From: an uncultured Clostridia bacterium
GTDB taxonomy: Bacteria > Bacillota > Clostridia > Lachnospirales > Lachnospiraceae
Direction: 5' to 3'
Assembly: GCA_945915235.1 (NCBI GenBank)
Contig: CAMEEX010000006.1
Span: 1 to 42,672 of the forward strand
DNA: 42,672 nt
Made by a program: the position numbers and the translations under genes
In this document: piece after piece, positions 1 to 7,532 of the stretch
Layout of the letters: every line of letters starts with the position of its first letter
Position numbering within the stretch: the stretch's first letter is position 1
The notes under the pieces: generated by a model
The model's database searches: none
What the model was told of the DNA's origin: nothing
Seen by the model: the letters and a program-made list of their open reading frames with translations, nothing else

Positions 1-773
1 AAATTCGTAAGGCTGAGGAGAAGGCTAAGACCAATCTTCTGGTTAAACAGAAGTTTTCATGTGACAGCAATGGAAAGCTTGCCAACTGTGAGAGCCGTAA
101 CCCGGAGGAATGTGAGGTATTTATAGTAGAGGGAGACTCCGCCGGAGGTTCCGCAAAGACGGCGAGAAACAGACGTACACAGGCGATACTTCCAATAAGA
201 GGTAAGACGCTCAATGTTGAGAAAGCGACTATCGACAAGGTCTTAGCCAATGCAGAGATTAAGACCATGATAACGAGCTTTGGATGTGGATTTTCCGAAG
301 GATACGGCAATGATTTTGATATAACGAAGTTAAGATATAATAAGATTATCATTATGACTGATGCGGACGTTGATGGAGCTCATATTGCGACGCTTCTTCT
401 GACATTTTTCTACCGTTTTATGCCGGAACTTATACAGGAGGGGCATGTATATCTTGCAACGCCTCCGTTGTACAAGGTTGTGCCGAAAAAAGGTGAGGGT
501 CAGTATCTCTACGATGATAAGGCACTTGAGAAATACAGAAAGACACATACCGGCAGCTTCACGCTCCAGAGATACAAGGGTCTTGGAGAGATGGATGCAG
601 AGCAGCTTTGGGAGACGACATTGAATCCTGAGACCAGAATATTAAAGAGGGTTGAGATAGAGGACGCGAAGATGGCATCCGATGTGACAGCAATGCTTAT
701 GGGAAGCGATGTAGAGCCTAGAAGAAGGTTCATATACGAGCATGCACAAGATGCGGAGCTTGATTTGGCGTAA
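1..773 (+). CDS. parE: DNA topoisomerase IV subunit B, C-terminal part (5' end outside window)
   Basis: This is the ATPase/TOPRIM subunit of a type IIA topoisomerase, which works with the ParC subunit encoded just downstream to decatenate and relax DNA. The frame is open from base 3 with no start, so the GHKL ATPase domain lies outside the window. Visible are the TOPRIM signature [11 protein letters not shown] near bases 129-161, the metal-binding motif DADVDGAHI (about 360-386), and the conserved RYKGLGEMD near the C-terminus (about 570-596). The short C-terminal tail ending in ELDLA agrees with a gyrase B/ParE protein lacking the proteobacterial insert. GyrB and ParE are hard to separate from a C-terminal fragment. 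Pairing with a downstream ParC-type subunit whose GyrA-box is not evident favours topoisomerase IV. Confidence 0.88.
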   Translation, partial: IRKAEEKAKTNLLVKQKFSCDSNGKLANCESRNPEECEVFIVEGDSAGGSAKTARNRRTQAILPIRGKTLNVEKATIDKVLANAEIKTMITSFGCGFSEGYGNDFDITKLRYNKIIIMTDADVDGAHIATLLLTFFYRFMPELIQEGHVYLATPPLYKVVPKKGEGQYLYDDKALEKYRKTHTGSFTLQRYKGLGEMDAEQLWETTLNPETRILKRVEIEDAKMASDVTAMLMGSDVEPRRRFIYEHAQDAELDLA

Positions 774-775
774 GA

Positions 776-808
<33 letters not shown>

Positions 809-840
809 TGTGCCGCTGTTTGGCGGCAGCATGGAGGTTA

Positions 841-875
841 GTGTGAAAATAAGCCTGATAACTTATTTTTCATAC
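841..875. repeat. GTGTGAAA-type imperfect palindrome in the parE-parC spacer
   Basis: The left arm GTGTGAAAATAAG (841-853) pairs with the right arm CTTATTTTTCATAC (862-875), with one mismatch and one extra base, around an 8-base loop. The GTGTGAAA start and the preceding TTA are shared with the two larger palindromes at 7150-7210 and 7280-7340, so this may be a divergent member of the same family. As RNA it would place a hairpin between the parE and parC reading frames. Confidence 0.6.
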
Positions 876-967
876 ATGCAGTTTGTTTCCGGGCGAAAAC
901 AAATTGCTTTGATGGCTTATGGGAAATCGCCTCCGCGAATTTCAAGCGCTCAGAAATGAGGATTAAA

Positions 968-3211
968 ATGGCAGAACAGATTATGCAGACAGAGTATTCT
1001 GAGCTGATGCAGAAATCATACATAGATTATTCCATGAGTGTTATCACCGCGCGAGCGGTACCGGACGTCCGTGACGGACTGAAGCCGGTTCAGAGGCGTG
1101 TGCTCTATGCGATGGAGCAGCTTGGGCTCAACTACGACAAACCGCATCGTAAATCAGCGCGTATTGTCGGTGATACCATGGGTAAGTATCATCCGCATGG
1201 TGACAGCTCAATATATGACACACTTGTTGTGTTGGAACAGGATTTTAAGAAGGGCATGGCGCTCGTGGATGGTCACGGTAACTTCGGCTCAATAGAGGGC
1301 GACGGTGCGGCGGCAATGCGATATACAGAGGCGAAGCTTAAAAAGTTCACGCAGGACGTGTATCTTGCCGACCTTGACAAGAATGTGGTTGATTTCATGC
1401 CGAACTTTGACGAGACCGAGAAGGAGCCCGTTGTGCTTCCGGTGCGTGTGCCGAATCTTTTGGTGAACGGCTCAGAGGGTATCGCGGTAGGTATGACGAC
1501 GAGCATACCTACTCATAATCTCGGTGAGGTCATAGATGCGGTGAAGGCATGCATGGACAAACCGGACATCACTACGCAGGAACTTATGCAGTATATGCCG
1601 GGTCCCGATTTCCCTACGGGCGGTCTTGTTGTGAATAAGAGTGAACTGCTTGATATATATGACAACGGTACAGGCAGGATTAAGCTTCGAGGTAAGGTTG
1701 AGTTTGAGCCGGCCGCAAAAAAAGGCGATAAGGATAAGCTCGTCGTGACCGAGATACCGTATACCATGATTGGCGCCGGAATAGGCAAATTTATATCAGA
1801 TGTAGTTGAACTTATCGAGACAAAGAAAACACAGGATATCACTGATATCTCCAATGAATCCTCCAAGGAGGGAATAAGGATTGTACTTGAGCTCAAGAAG
1901 AACGCCGATGTGGAGAAGCTCATCAACATGCTCTACAAAAAGACAAAGCTTGAGAATACCTTCGGCGTAAATATGCTCGCGATTGTTGACGGGAGACCTG
2001 AGACACTCGGGCTCAAGCAGATTATCACACATCACATAGATTTTCAGTTTGAGCTTGCAACCCGTAAATATACGACACTTCTCAACAAGGAGCTCGAGAA
2101 TAAGGAGATTAAGGAGGGACTTATACGCGCCTGCAACATAATCGACCTTATTATCGAGATACTCAGAGGAAGCAAGAACCTTAAAATGGCGAAGGAATGT
2201 CTCATAACGGGAAATACAGAGGGCATCAACTTCAAGTCTGAGAAGTCGAGAAAGGACGCCGCCAAGCTCCATTTTACCGAGAAGCAGGCGAGTGCTATAT
2301 TGGAGCTTCGTCTCTACAAGCTCATAGGACTCGAAATCCTCGCACTTGAGAAGGAGTACGAGGAGACCCTTGCTAGGATTGCCGAGTACGAGGACATATT
2401 GAACAGCCGAAGAGCCATGGTCAAGGTCATCAAAAAGGATCTGGATAACATTAAGAAGGAGTATGCACTACCTAGAAAAACTGTTATAGAGGACGCACAG
2501 GAGGCCGTGTTCGAGGAACAGAAGATGGTTGAGCAGGAAGTGGTATTTCTTATGGATCGTTTTGGCTATGCTAAGACAATAGATACTACAACCTTCGAGA
2601 GAAACAGGGAAGCTGCTTATGCAGAGAACAAGTATGTGTTCAACTGCATGAATATCGATAAGATATGTATTTTTACGGACAATGGAAATCTGCACCAGAT
2701 AAAGGTGAAGGATATTCCTTTTGTCAAGTTCCGCGATAAGGGAACGCCGATTGACAATCTTGGCAACTACAGCAGTGCCGGGGAGGAGATTGTATTCCTG
2801 TGCTGCAACAGCCTGCTTGAAGGGCGCAAGTTATTATTTACAACTAAGAAGGCTATGATGAAGCTTGTGGACGGCTCCGAGTTTGATGTGTCAAAGAGAA
2901 CGGTCGCTGCTACGAAGCTTATGGAGGGCGACCTTATAGCGAGCATAGAGGTTGTGAGCGCAGTGAACACACAGAGTGTTGTGCTTCAGACCGAGAACGG
3001 ATATTTCCTCAAGTTCATGCTCGAGGAGGTTCCGGAGAAGAAGAAGAGCGCCGTTGGCGTCCGCGGCATGAAGGTGGACGATAAGGATAACGTGGACGAG
3101 GTGTACCTGATGCCTGAAGATGCCGATGTGTCCATACAGTATAAGGACAAAGAGATATCGTTAAAGAAACTCAAGCTCTCGAAGAGGGACGCTAAGGGAC
3201 AGAAAAAGTAA
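968..3211 (+). CDS. parC: DNA topoisomerase IV subunit A
   Basis: This is the DNA cleavage and rejoining subunit of topoisomerase IV, the partner of the ParE fragment upstream. The 747-residue protein opens with a typical clostridial ParC start (MAEQIMQTEYSELMQKSYID). The catalytic tyrosine sits in AAAMRYTEAKL (about Y119). The quinolone-resistance region reads HPHGDSSIYD, retaining the serine usually associated with susceptibility. A long coiled-coil region (about 390-500) and a C-terminal beta-pinwheel follow. No canonical GyrA-box is obvious; the equivalent region reads GVRGMKVDD, which favours ParC over GyrA. I prefer the ATG at 968 to an in-frame ATG at 956, because GAGG at 957-961 sits at ribosome-binding distance from 968. 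A strong hairpin terminator follows at 3254. Confidence 0.9.
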   Translation: MAEQIMQTEYSELMQKSYIDYSMSVITARAVPDVRDGLKPVQRRVLYAMEQLGLNYDKPHRKSARIVGDTMGKYHPHGDSSIYDTLVVLEQDFKKGMALVDGHGNFGSIEGDGAAAMRYTEAKLKKFTQDVYLADLDKNVVDFMPNFDETEKEPVVLPVRVPNLLVNGSEGIAVGMTTSIPTHNLGEVIDAVKACMDKPDITTQELMQYMPGPDFPTGGLVVNKSELLDIYDNGTGRIKLRGKVEFEPAAKKGDKDKLVVTEIPYTMIGAGIGKFISDVVELIETKKTQDITDISNESSKEGIRIVLELKKNADVEKLINMLYKKTKLENTFGVNMLAIVDGRPETLGLKQIITHHIDFQFELATRKYTTLLNKELENKEIKEGLIRACNIIDLIIEILRGSKNLKMAKECLITGNTEGINFKSEKSRKDAAKLHFTEKQASAILELRLYKLIGLEILALEKEYEETLARIAEYEDILNSRRAMVKVIKKDLDNIKKEYALPRKTVIEDAQEAVFEEQKMVEQEVVFLMDRFGYAKTIDTTTFERNREAAYAENKYVFNCMNIDKICIFTDNGNLHQIKVKDIPFVKFRDKGTPIDNLGNYSSAGEEIVFLCCNSLLEGRKLLFTTKKAMMKLVDGSEFDVSKRTVAATKLMEGDLIASIEVVSAVNTQSVVLQTENGYFLKFMLEEVPEKKKSAVGVRGMKVDDKDNVDEVYLMPEDADVSIQYKDKEISLKKLKLSKRDAKGQKK

Positions 3212-3219
3212 TTGGATTT

Positions 3220-3292
3220 GGCGGAATATGTGATTTATATTCTGCATAGATATAAAAATACCGCGCAGGAAAATTCTGCGCGGTATTTTTAG
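3220..3292. terminator. Bidirectional intrinsic terminator between parC and the lactonase gene
   Basis: Perfect 15-base arms AAAAATACCGCGCAG (3254-3268) and CTGCGCGGTATTTTT (3276-3290) enclose a 7-base loop. A-rich and T-rich ends let it stop transcription in both directions, as expected between two convergent genes. A weaker hairpin, GCGGAATAT/ATATTCTGC, lies just upstream at about 3220-3244. Confidence 0.9.
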
Positions 3293-3359
3293 TATAATAG
3301 GGAGATTAATAAAAATTCCATATTGTATAATCTGTTTAATACATTAACTATATTGCATG

Positions 3360-4406
3360 CTATACGAGCTTATGTAGAACTATGCAGTTAGGCGTATCTA
3401 TCTTGATTGGATTTCCGTTCATAACGAGGAGCCCCTTCTCATAGTGAATGGTGAAGAAGGTGAGAGTGCCTGACTCGTTGTTAACTGATACGAGATGTTT
3501 TTCGTCAGGGAACAGATTGATATCCTTAGGATAGTCTCCGCTGATAGGAAGGCTGTTCTTGAGAGATAAGAGTCCGGTCTCCTTGTCCGCTGAGTAGATG
3601 GTTACGCTGTTGTCGCCTGCGTTGGAGCAGAATACATAGTCGCCGTTTTTTGATACCTGAATAGCTGCGGCTGCCGTATTCTCCTTATGTCCCTTTCTGA
3701 CGGTGAAAATATTCTGGACAAACTCGAAACGGGTCTTGTTCTCAGGTGTATATTTGTATACATCTATGTAGTTCTTGAGCTCACATACAATATATGCGAA
3801 TTTACCGTCAGGGCTGAAGGTAATCTCGCGTGGCGCTGACTCAAGCTGGCAGCGTATGATATCCGAGAGCTTGAGCTTTCCTGTAGTCTTGTTAAATTCG
3901 TAAAGCTTGACCTGATCCATACCGATGTCGCAGACACATAAAAGATCCTCATCCGGGGTGAGGACTGAGCAGTTGATGTGAGGGCGGAAGTTGCGCTCGG
4001 CAACACTTCCCATTCCCTTGTGATATACCTCGTCCGTTATGCAGCCTACGGTTCCGTCAGGGTTCACATGGAGTACGGTCAGCTTGCCGTCGTGGTAGCC
4101 TGACACGAATATGTAATCGTCTGCCTTGGTCATTGAAAGATGGCAGCCTCTCATTCCCTTTATGGAGGAGGTGTTCATATATTCAAGCCCGCCGTCAGGA
4201 AGAATTTTAAAGGATGATACGCCCTCGTCAACTATTGAATAAAGATATCTTCCGCTGTGGGATATGGTGAGGTAGGAGGAGTTGTTGACGATAACCTCCT
4301 CGCGGTATGCCATACGTCCGGCTTCATTATCAACGTCTAAAATGGTAATTCCTCTGCTTGAATCATGTGTATATGATCCAACATATGCAACATATTTTTC
4401 TGACAT
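3360..4406 (-). CDS. Lactonase-family seven-bladed beta-propeller protein
   Basis: This 348-residue cytoplasmic protein belongs to the lactonase family that includes bacterial 6-phosphogluconolactonase (YbhE/Pgl type). The N-terminus MSEKYVAYVGSYTHDSSRGI carries the family's strand and the characteristic VGSYT...GI pattern. Recurrent blade motifs such as NPDGTVG, SPDGKFAYIVCEL and LFPDEKHLVSVNNESGTLTFF fit a propeller, and HINCSVLTPDEDLLCVCDIGMDQV contains the conserved region around the proposed active site. There is no signal peptide. A GAGG ribosome binding site lies 5 bases before the ATG. It stands alone, separated by a terminator from the B12-regulated unit behind it and convergent with parC. 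The substrate cannot be assigned: 6-phosphogluconolactone is the family precedent, but many members are uncharacterised. Confidence 0.8.
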   Translation of the reverse strand: MSEKYVAYVGSYTHDSSRGITILDVDNEAGRMAYREEVIVNNSSYLTISHSGRYLYSIVDEGVSSFKILPDGGLEYMNTSSIKGMRGCHLSMTKADDYIFVSGYHDGKLTVLHVNPDGTVGCITDEVYHKGMGSVAERNFRPHINCSVLTPDEDLLCVCDIGMDQVKLYEFNKTTGKLKLSDIIRCQLESAPREITFSPDGKFAYIVCELKNYIDVYKYTPENKTRFEFVQNIFTVRKGHKENTAAAAIQVSKNGDYVFCSNAGDNSVTIYSADKETGLLSLKNSLPISGDYPKDINLFPDEKHLVSVNNESGTLTFFTIHYEKGLLVMNGNPIKIDTPNCIVLHKLV

Positions 4407-4454
4407 GGTAACCTCGATTCTGCCGCAAACAAAAGCAGCAAAGTTATTTGTTAA

Positions 4455-4484
4455 GAAAAAAGGGCTGCCGGAAAAGGGCAGCCC
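4455..4484 (-). terminator. Intrinsic terminator of the DUF4430-ECF operon
   Basis: Read on the minus strand, GGGCTGCC...GGCAGCCC (8-bp arms, 7-base loop) is followed by a run of Ts. It lies 31 bases after the stop of the ECF gene and separates that unit from the lactonase gene. Confidence 0.88.
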
Positions 4485-4514
4485 GGATTTATATTTATTT
4501 TACGTCAATGCATG

Positions 4515-5015
4515 TTATTTTACAAGCATTTTCCTCACTTTTGAGAGTAAAAATGTGAGTGGTTTATACAGAAACAGTGCAGTGAAGAAGTTGCCTATGC
4601 AATGCACTATATCGAAGGGAATACCGCTTATAAAATACGCGAAGCCTGAACCTATACCAAACAGGGCAGCCTGGGTGATGGAGCAGAGCGCTCCAAAGCA
4701 CAGCCCGTATGCACCGTTTATCACAGCCCACAAAACGGGGGAGTCATTGCGGCAAAACAGCATCGTGATGCCCCACAGTATAGCCCAGATATACAGATAC
4801 ATTATCCACCAGCTTCCAAAGCCCCAGAATATTCCTTCAAGCAGAACAAATACATATATTGGGAAGAGAGCTTTTTTTCCAAAGGTTTTGGTGTAGACAA
4901 TAAATAGTATAGATACTACTTCTATATTCGGCAGAAAGCTGAGAGCAACCTGCCCGACATAGGCGATTGCTCCCAACATTCCAAGAAGTACTATTTCGAA
5001 GGTTTTATATTTCAT
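4515..5015 (-). CDS. ECF transporter S component, probably for cobalamin or a corrinoid precursor
   Basis: This 166-residue hydrophobic protein has about five to six membrane spans and no ATPase domain. That is the size and shape of substrate-binding S components of energy-coupling factor importers, which share an EcfAAT module normally encoded elsewhere. The segment VALSFLPNIEVVSILFIVYT resembles a conserved stretch seen in predicted corrinoid-type S proteins. It lies 54 bases downstream of a DUF4430 protein, and both are behind a cobalamin riboswitch (5545-5753). That context is the main reason to propose B12, cobinamide or dimethylbenzimidazole as substrate. The start has a weak AGGAAA site with long spacing, so some translational coupling is possible. 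A terminator follows directly. Confidence 0.8.
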   Translation of the reverse strand: MKYKTFEIVLLGMLGAIAYVGQVALSFLPNIEVVSILFIVYTKTFGKKALFPIYVFVLLEGIFWGFGSWWIMYLYIWAILWGITMLFCRNDSPVLWAVINGAYGLCFGALCSITQAALFGIGSGFAYFISGIPFDIVHCIGNFFTALFLYKPLTFLLSKVRKMLVK

Positions 5016-5069
5016 AATAGTCTGTTATGTTTCCTGATTTAATGTTTCACGAAAGTGACATTTTGGACA

Positions 5070-5471
5070 TTAATATGTCTCAAGCGCAAGCTTGAAACTG
5101 TCACCGTCATTTACAGGTGTAGAGTCAACGCCCGTCTGCGCGTAGTCATCTCCGATGTAGAGTGCCCAGTACTGATGCGCGGCATCGTCAGCGGTAACAC
5201 CGTCAACGGTCTTTACATACAGTCCCCACTCGGATTCGTCACCGGCTATGAGATTTTCCTGCTCAAGCGCGCCGCGAAGGTAATCCTCGTTGGTCGTAAT
5301 CTTGAAATCCTTTGTGCTGGCGTCAGCGTATACTACGGTCAATGTGATGGTCTTTTTGCCACCTGCATCCTTTGGCTGAGGTCTTAAGTTGATGTAGAGC
5401 AGTGCCAGAACTACAACAGCTACAACTAAGCCAAGAACACCAAATAAGATTTTTTTGTTTTTCTTGCTCAT
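5070..5471 (-). CDS. Membrane-anchored DUF4430 protein under cobalamin riboswitch control
   Basis: The 133-residue protein has a positively charged N-terminus (MSKKNKK) and one hydrophobic span (about residues 8-28) without a lipobox, so it is probably held outside the membrane by an uncleaved anchor. The rest is a DUF4430 domain, recognisable from the C-terminal pattern HQYWALYIGDDYAQTGVDS...DGDSFKLALE. This fold is related to the C-terminal domain of animal transcobalamin/intrinsic factor, which covers one face of bound cobalamin. Linkage to a B12 riboswitch and an ECF S component supports an inferred job as an extracytoplasmic corrinoid-capturing partner of the importer. A strong AAGGAG site precedes the ATG. 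Confidence 0.82.
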   Translation of the reverse strand: MSKKNKKILFGVLGLVVAVVVLALLYINLRPQPKDAGGKKTITLTVVYADASTKDFKITTNEDYLRGALEQENLIAGDESEWGLYVKTVDGVTADDAAHQYWALYIGDDYAQTGVDSTPVNDGDSFKLALETY

Positions 5472-5544
5472 TTGTTTTCTCCTTAATATATTGTATTTTT
5501 GATGCGGCGAAGTGCTGTCCAGATCCTCGTGGACAGGTGCTTCT

Positions 5545-5753
5545 CACATAGGGCAGGTCTTCTGACTCAGGACATGGCACCCTTCCGTGTCTTCCCGGAA
5601 TGAAGGACATTCCAGTGACTTTCACGCGGCACAAGCGTTGGAAGGACTATTCCAATACAGCGACGGGTTCGTTCAGGCTTCTCACCTGCTTCCCTCTTGG
5701 CGGACAAAAATGCCCGAACCACTATGCTATCGCAGCTCCTGTTTGACAGGAAC
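5545..5753 (-). promoter_or_regulatory. Cobalamin riboswitch
   Basis: Read on the minus strand, this leader shows the hallmarks of the cobalamin aptamer in order: GAGGGAAGCAGGTGAGAAG (about 5680-5698), CCCGTCGCTGT, a B12-box-like AGTCACTGG (about 5611-5619), CCGGGAAG, and the 3' signature GAGTCAGAAGACCTGCCC (about 5552-5569). An outer stem can form between CATAG...GGGCA (5711-5726) and TGCCCTATG (5547-5555). Downstream, CTGTCC/GGACAG (about 5512-5535) can form a hairpin that may be the expression platform; it lacks a U-tract, so translational control is possible. It precedes the DUF4430 and ECF S genes, which should therefore be repressed when B12 is abundant. Confidence 0.93.
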
Positions 5754-5759
5754 TAGGAT

Positions 5760-5788
5760 AGTTTATAACAGGCGGGCACAAAAGTCAA
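5760..5788 (-). promoter_or_regulatory. Promoter for the cobalamin riboswitch transcript
   Basis: On the minus strand TTGACT (5783-5788) is separated by 17 bases from TAAACT (5760-5765). Transcription would start near 5753, immediately before the first riboswitch hairpin. The -35 is good and the -10 moderate. Confidence 0.55.
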
Positions 5789-5944
5789 CGTATGGAGTTC
5801 ACAAAAAGTTGTTCGGTAGTGGGAGAAAAGTAAATATATTGCTAAAGATGATACATTGTGTTATTATATAAATCACAATGTTGATTGCAGCTTGAAATAA
5901 TGGAGAAACGGAAGTACTGCGTTTACCGGGAAATGAGGATTCAG

Positions 5945-6736
5945 ATGGACAGCCTGATGGAAAAGAGGAAGAGAATATATCTTCTCGATATAATAAGGGG
6001 AATTTTGATAATATATGTGGTCTACTATCATTTCATGTACGATCTGAATGATATACTCGGGCATGACATACCGTATCTGTATTCGGACTGGTTCTCGACC
6101 ATACGCGACTGCATGTCGGGCTCGCTCATATTCATATCCGGAATATCCTGCAATTTTTCGAGAAACAATTTAAAAAGAGGCGTGAGGACACTTCTCATTG
6201 CTTTGATGCTCTCCATAGTGACCTTTGTGGTTATGCCGTCGCAGACTATTGTATTCGGTATCCTTCATCTGCTCGGAACGATGATGACGCTGTACGGGCT
6301 TGGAGAGTGCGTTGTGGGTGTGACTGCGGTGGTTTTTGATAAAAAGAAAATGTATGTCCGTATAGTGCTTATGGTTGTATTTATGTTTCTTTTCTTTGCG
6401 GGCCGTGATATCTATTACGGCAGGGTTGGTTTTGGCTCTGCAATGGTTAATATGCCGGCATTTCTGTACGGCGGGAAGAACTATTTTCTGTACATAATGG
6501 GCTTTTGGCAGCAGCTTTTCTCGGCTGACTATTATCCGGTTATTCCGTGGGGATTCCTGTTTCTCGCAGGTGCGATGATTGGTTATGTTTTTAAATGTAA
6601 AAATCTTCCGGGCTTTTTGTATAAGAATTTCTGCCGCCCGCTCGCGTTTATCGGCAGGCATACCATGATAATATATCTCGTGCATCAGCCGCTGTTATTT
6701 GGAATTTTTATGCTTGTAAGTGCCGTGAAAAGATGA
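5945..6736 (+). CDS. Multi-pass membrane acyltransferase, DUF1624 / heparan-glucosaminide acetyltransferase-like
   Basis: The protein (263 residues from the chosen start) begins with the signature region KRKRIYLLDIIRGILIIYVV followed by YYHFMYDL, typical of the DUF1624 family related to heparan-alpha-glucosaminide N-acetyltransferase. It continues with about six to seven hydrophobic spans, ending with a HTMIIYLVHQPLLFG segment common to membrane acyltransferases. Such proteins are thought to move an acyl group across the membrane onto a sugar; the acceptor here is unknown. TTG at 5885 and ATGs at 5900 and 5933 are also in frame, but only the ATG at 5945 has a good site (GAGG 6 bases before it). 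A terminator follows at 6759. Confidence 0.75.
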   Translation: MDSLMEKRKRIYLLDIIRGILIIYVVYYHFMYDLNDILGHDIPYLYSDWFSTIRDCMSGSLIFISGISCNFSRNNLKRGVRTLLIALMLSIVTFVVMPSQTIVFGILHLLGTMMTLYGLGECVVGVTAVVFDKKKMYVRIVLMVVFMFLFFAGRDIYYGRVGFGSAMVNMPAFLYGGKNYFLYIMGFWQQLFSADYYPVIPWGFLFLAGAMIGYVFKCKNLPGFLYKNFCRPLAFIGRHTMIIYLVHQPLLFGIFMLVSAVKR

Positions 6737-6758
6737 CAGATATGTTATTACCGGTATA

Positions 6759-6803
6759 AAAAAATCATCCCCAGCCATAATAATCGTGCAATGATTTTTT
6801 CGT
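6759..6803 (+). terminator. Intrinsic terminator after the acyltransferase gene
   Basis: AAAAAATCAT (6759-6768) and ATGATTTTTT (6791-6800) form a 10-bp stem with a T-rich end around a 22-base loop. It ends 26 bases before the ribosome binding region of the DUF1540 gene. Confidence 0.7.
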
Positions 6804-6829
6804 TGTACATTATTATCGGAGGTGTGAAC

Positions 6830-7147
6830 ATGAATGATTTAGCTTGTGGGGTAAAGAGCTGTGCATACAATGACTGCAACTGCTGTAAGAGAGAAGGCAT
6901 CAAGGTCGAGGGAACGATGGCGGAGAGCTCGTCATCTACCTGCTGTGCGTCCTTCTGCGAATGTGGCAGCCCAAGAGTGACCTCGGCGTGCGAGTGCGAG
7001 CCTAAGAGAGTCACCAACATCATCTGTGACGCGGTGAAGTGCCGCTACAATGATGACAAGAACTGTACGGCAAAGCATGTCGATGTGACAGGCAGCCATG
7101 CGATGATTTCATCTGAGACGGAGTGCGCTACTTTCGTGGGAAGATAA
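6830..7147 (+). CDS. Tandem DUF1540 cysteine-rich protein
   Basis: The 105-residue soluble protein has two copies of the DUF1540 motif. The first half starts CGVKSCAYNDCNCCKREGIKVEG and ends in ...TCCASF; the second starts CDAVKCRYNDDKNCTAKHVDVTG and ends in ...TECATF. Each copy carries the spaced cysteines (C-x4-C-x5-6-C...C) that probably bind a metal ion. The function of the family is not established, although members are common in spore-forming and related Clostridia. The ATG at 6830 is chosen because CGGAGGTG lies at ideal spacing; the frame extends 39 bases further upstream without a ribosome binding site and into the terminator. A group of palindromes starts 2 bases after the stop. Confidence 0.85.
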   Translation: MNDLACGVKSCAYNDCNCCKREGIKVEGTMAESSSSTCCASFCECGSPRVTSACECEPKRVTNIICDAVKCRYNDDKNCTAKHVDVTGSHAMISSETECATFVGR

Positions 7148-7149
7148 TA

Positions 7150-7210
7150 GTGTGAAAAATACATCTAAGACAATACAAAACATTGTCTAAGATGTATTAC
7201 TATTTCACAC
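7150..7210. repeat. 61-base GTGTGAAA...TTTCACAC palindrome, copy 1
   Basis: The outer arms GTGTGAAA (7150-7157) and TTTCACAC (7203-7210) match exactly. Inside, AATACATCT-A-AGACAAT (7158-7174) pairs with ATTGTCT-A-AGATGTATT except for one A opposite A. The loop is 6-7 bases. It begins 2 bases after the DUF1540 stop codon. Copy 2 at 7280 has the same length and the same internal A/A mismatch. Confidence 0.9.
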
Positions 7211-7212
7211 AA

Positions 7213-7269
7213 GAAAAACGTAAAAAACACGTTTTTCATTACTATTTCAGTCACTGCCAAGGCAGTGAC
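7213..7269. repeat. Two short palindromes between the 61-base copies
   Basis: GAAAAACGT/ACGTTTTTC (7213-7237) forms a hairpin and is followed by ATTACTATTTCA (7238-7249), the same 12 bases that end both 61-base copies (7196-7207 and 7326-7337). Then GTCACTGCC-AA-GGCAGTGAC (7250-7269) is a perfect 9-bp palindrome. The shared tail suggests that this is a third, diverged copy. Confidence 0.75.
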
Positions 7270-7279
7270 ATGTGGATTA

Positions 7280-7340
7280 GTGTGAAAAATACATCTAAGG
7301 CAGTAAAAGACACAGCCTAAGATGTATTACTATTTCACAC
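7280..7340. repeat. 61-base GTGTGAAA...TTTCACAC palindrome, copy 2
   Basis: This copy has the same outer arms and the same AATACATCT/AGATGTATT segment as copy 1. The inner stem differs (AAGGC...GCCTA), and changes occur on both sides so that pairing is largely kept. Beyond it, 7341-7438 holds no gene that I can support. Confidence 0.9.
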
Positions 7341-7438
7341 AGGAAATCTGCCGGGCGGGGGTGGTTATGTATGATAAATATGTAACGGCTCCCGTTTTTA
7401 CATTAATAGAGTACAGGCGTGGGGCATTTTATGTCATA

Positions 7439-7467
7439 TTGACAAAGCCACACATGGTAACTAATAT
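7439..7467 (+). promoter_or_regulatory. Promoter of the UvrD-like helicase gene
   Basis: TTGACA (7439-7444), a 17-base spacer and TAATAT (7462-7467) form a good vegetative promoter about 65 bases before the helicase start. Confidence 0.65.
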
Positions 7468-7532
7468 TCTATGTAAATAATAACAAGATAACAGAAATAA
7501 TTAAGGAAAAAAGAAAAAAACGGGGGTTAGAT

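Noticed and set aside
5323-5871. Open frames on both strands (5587-5871 plus, 5323-5634 minus)
   Set aside because: They lie in the cobalamin riboswitch and its leader; they have no ribosome binding site, and the sequence is explained by the aptamer.
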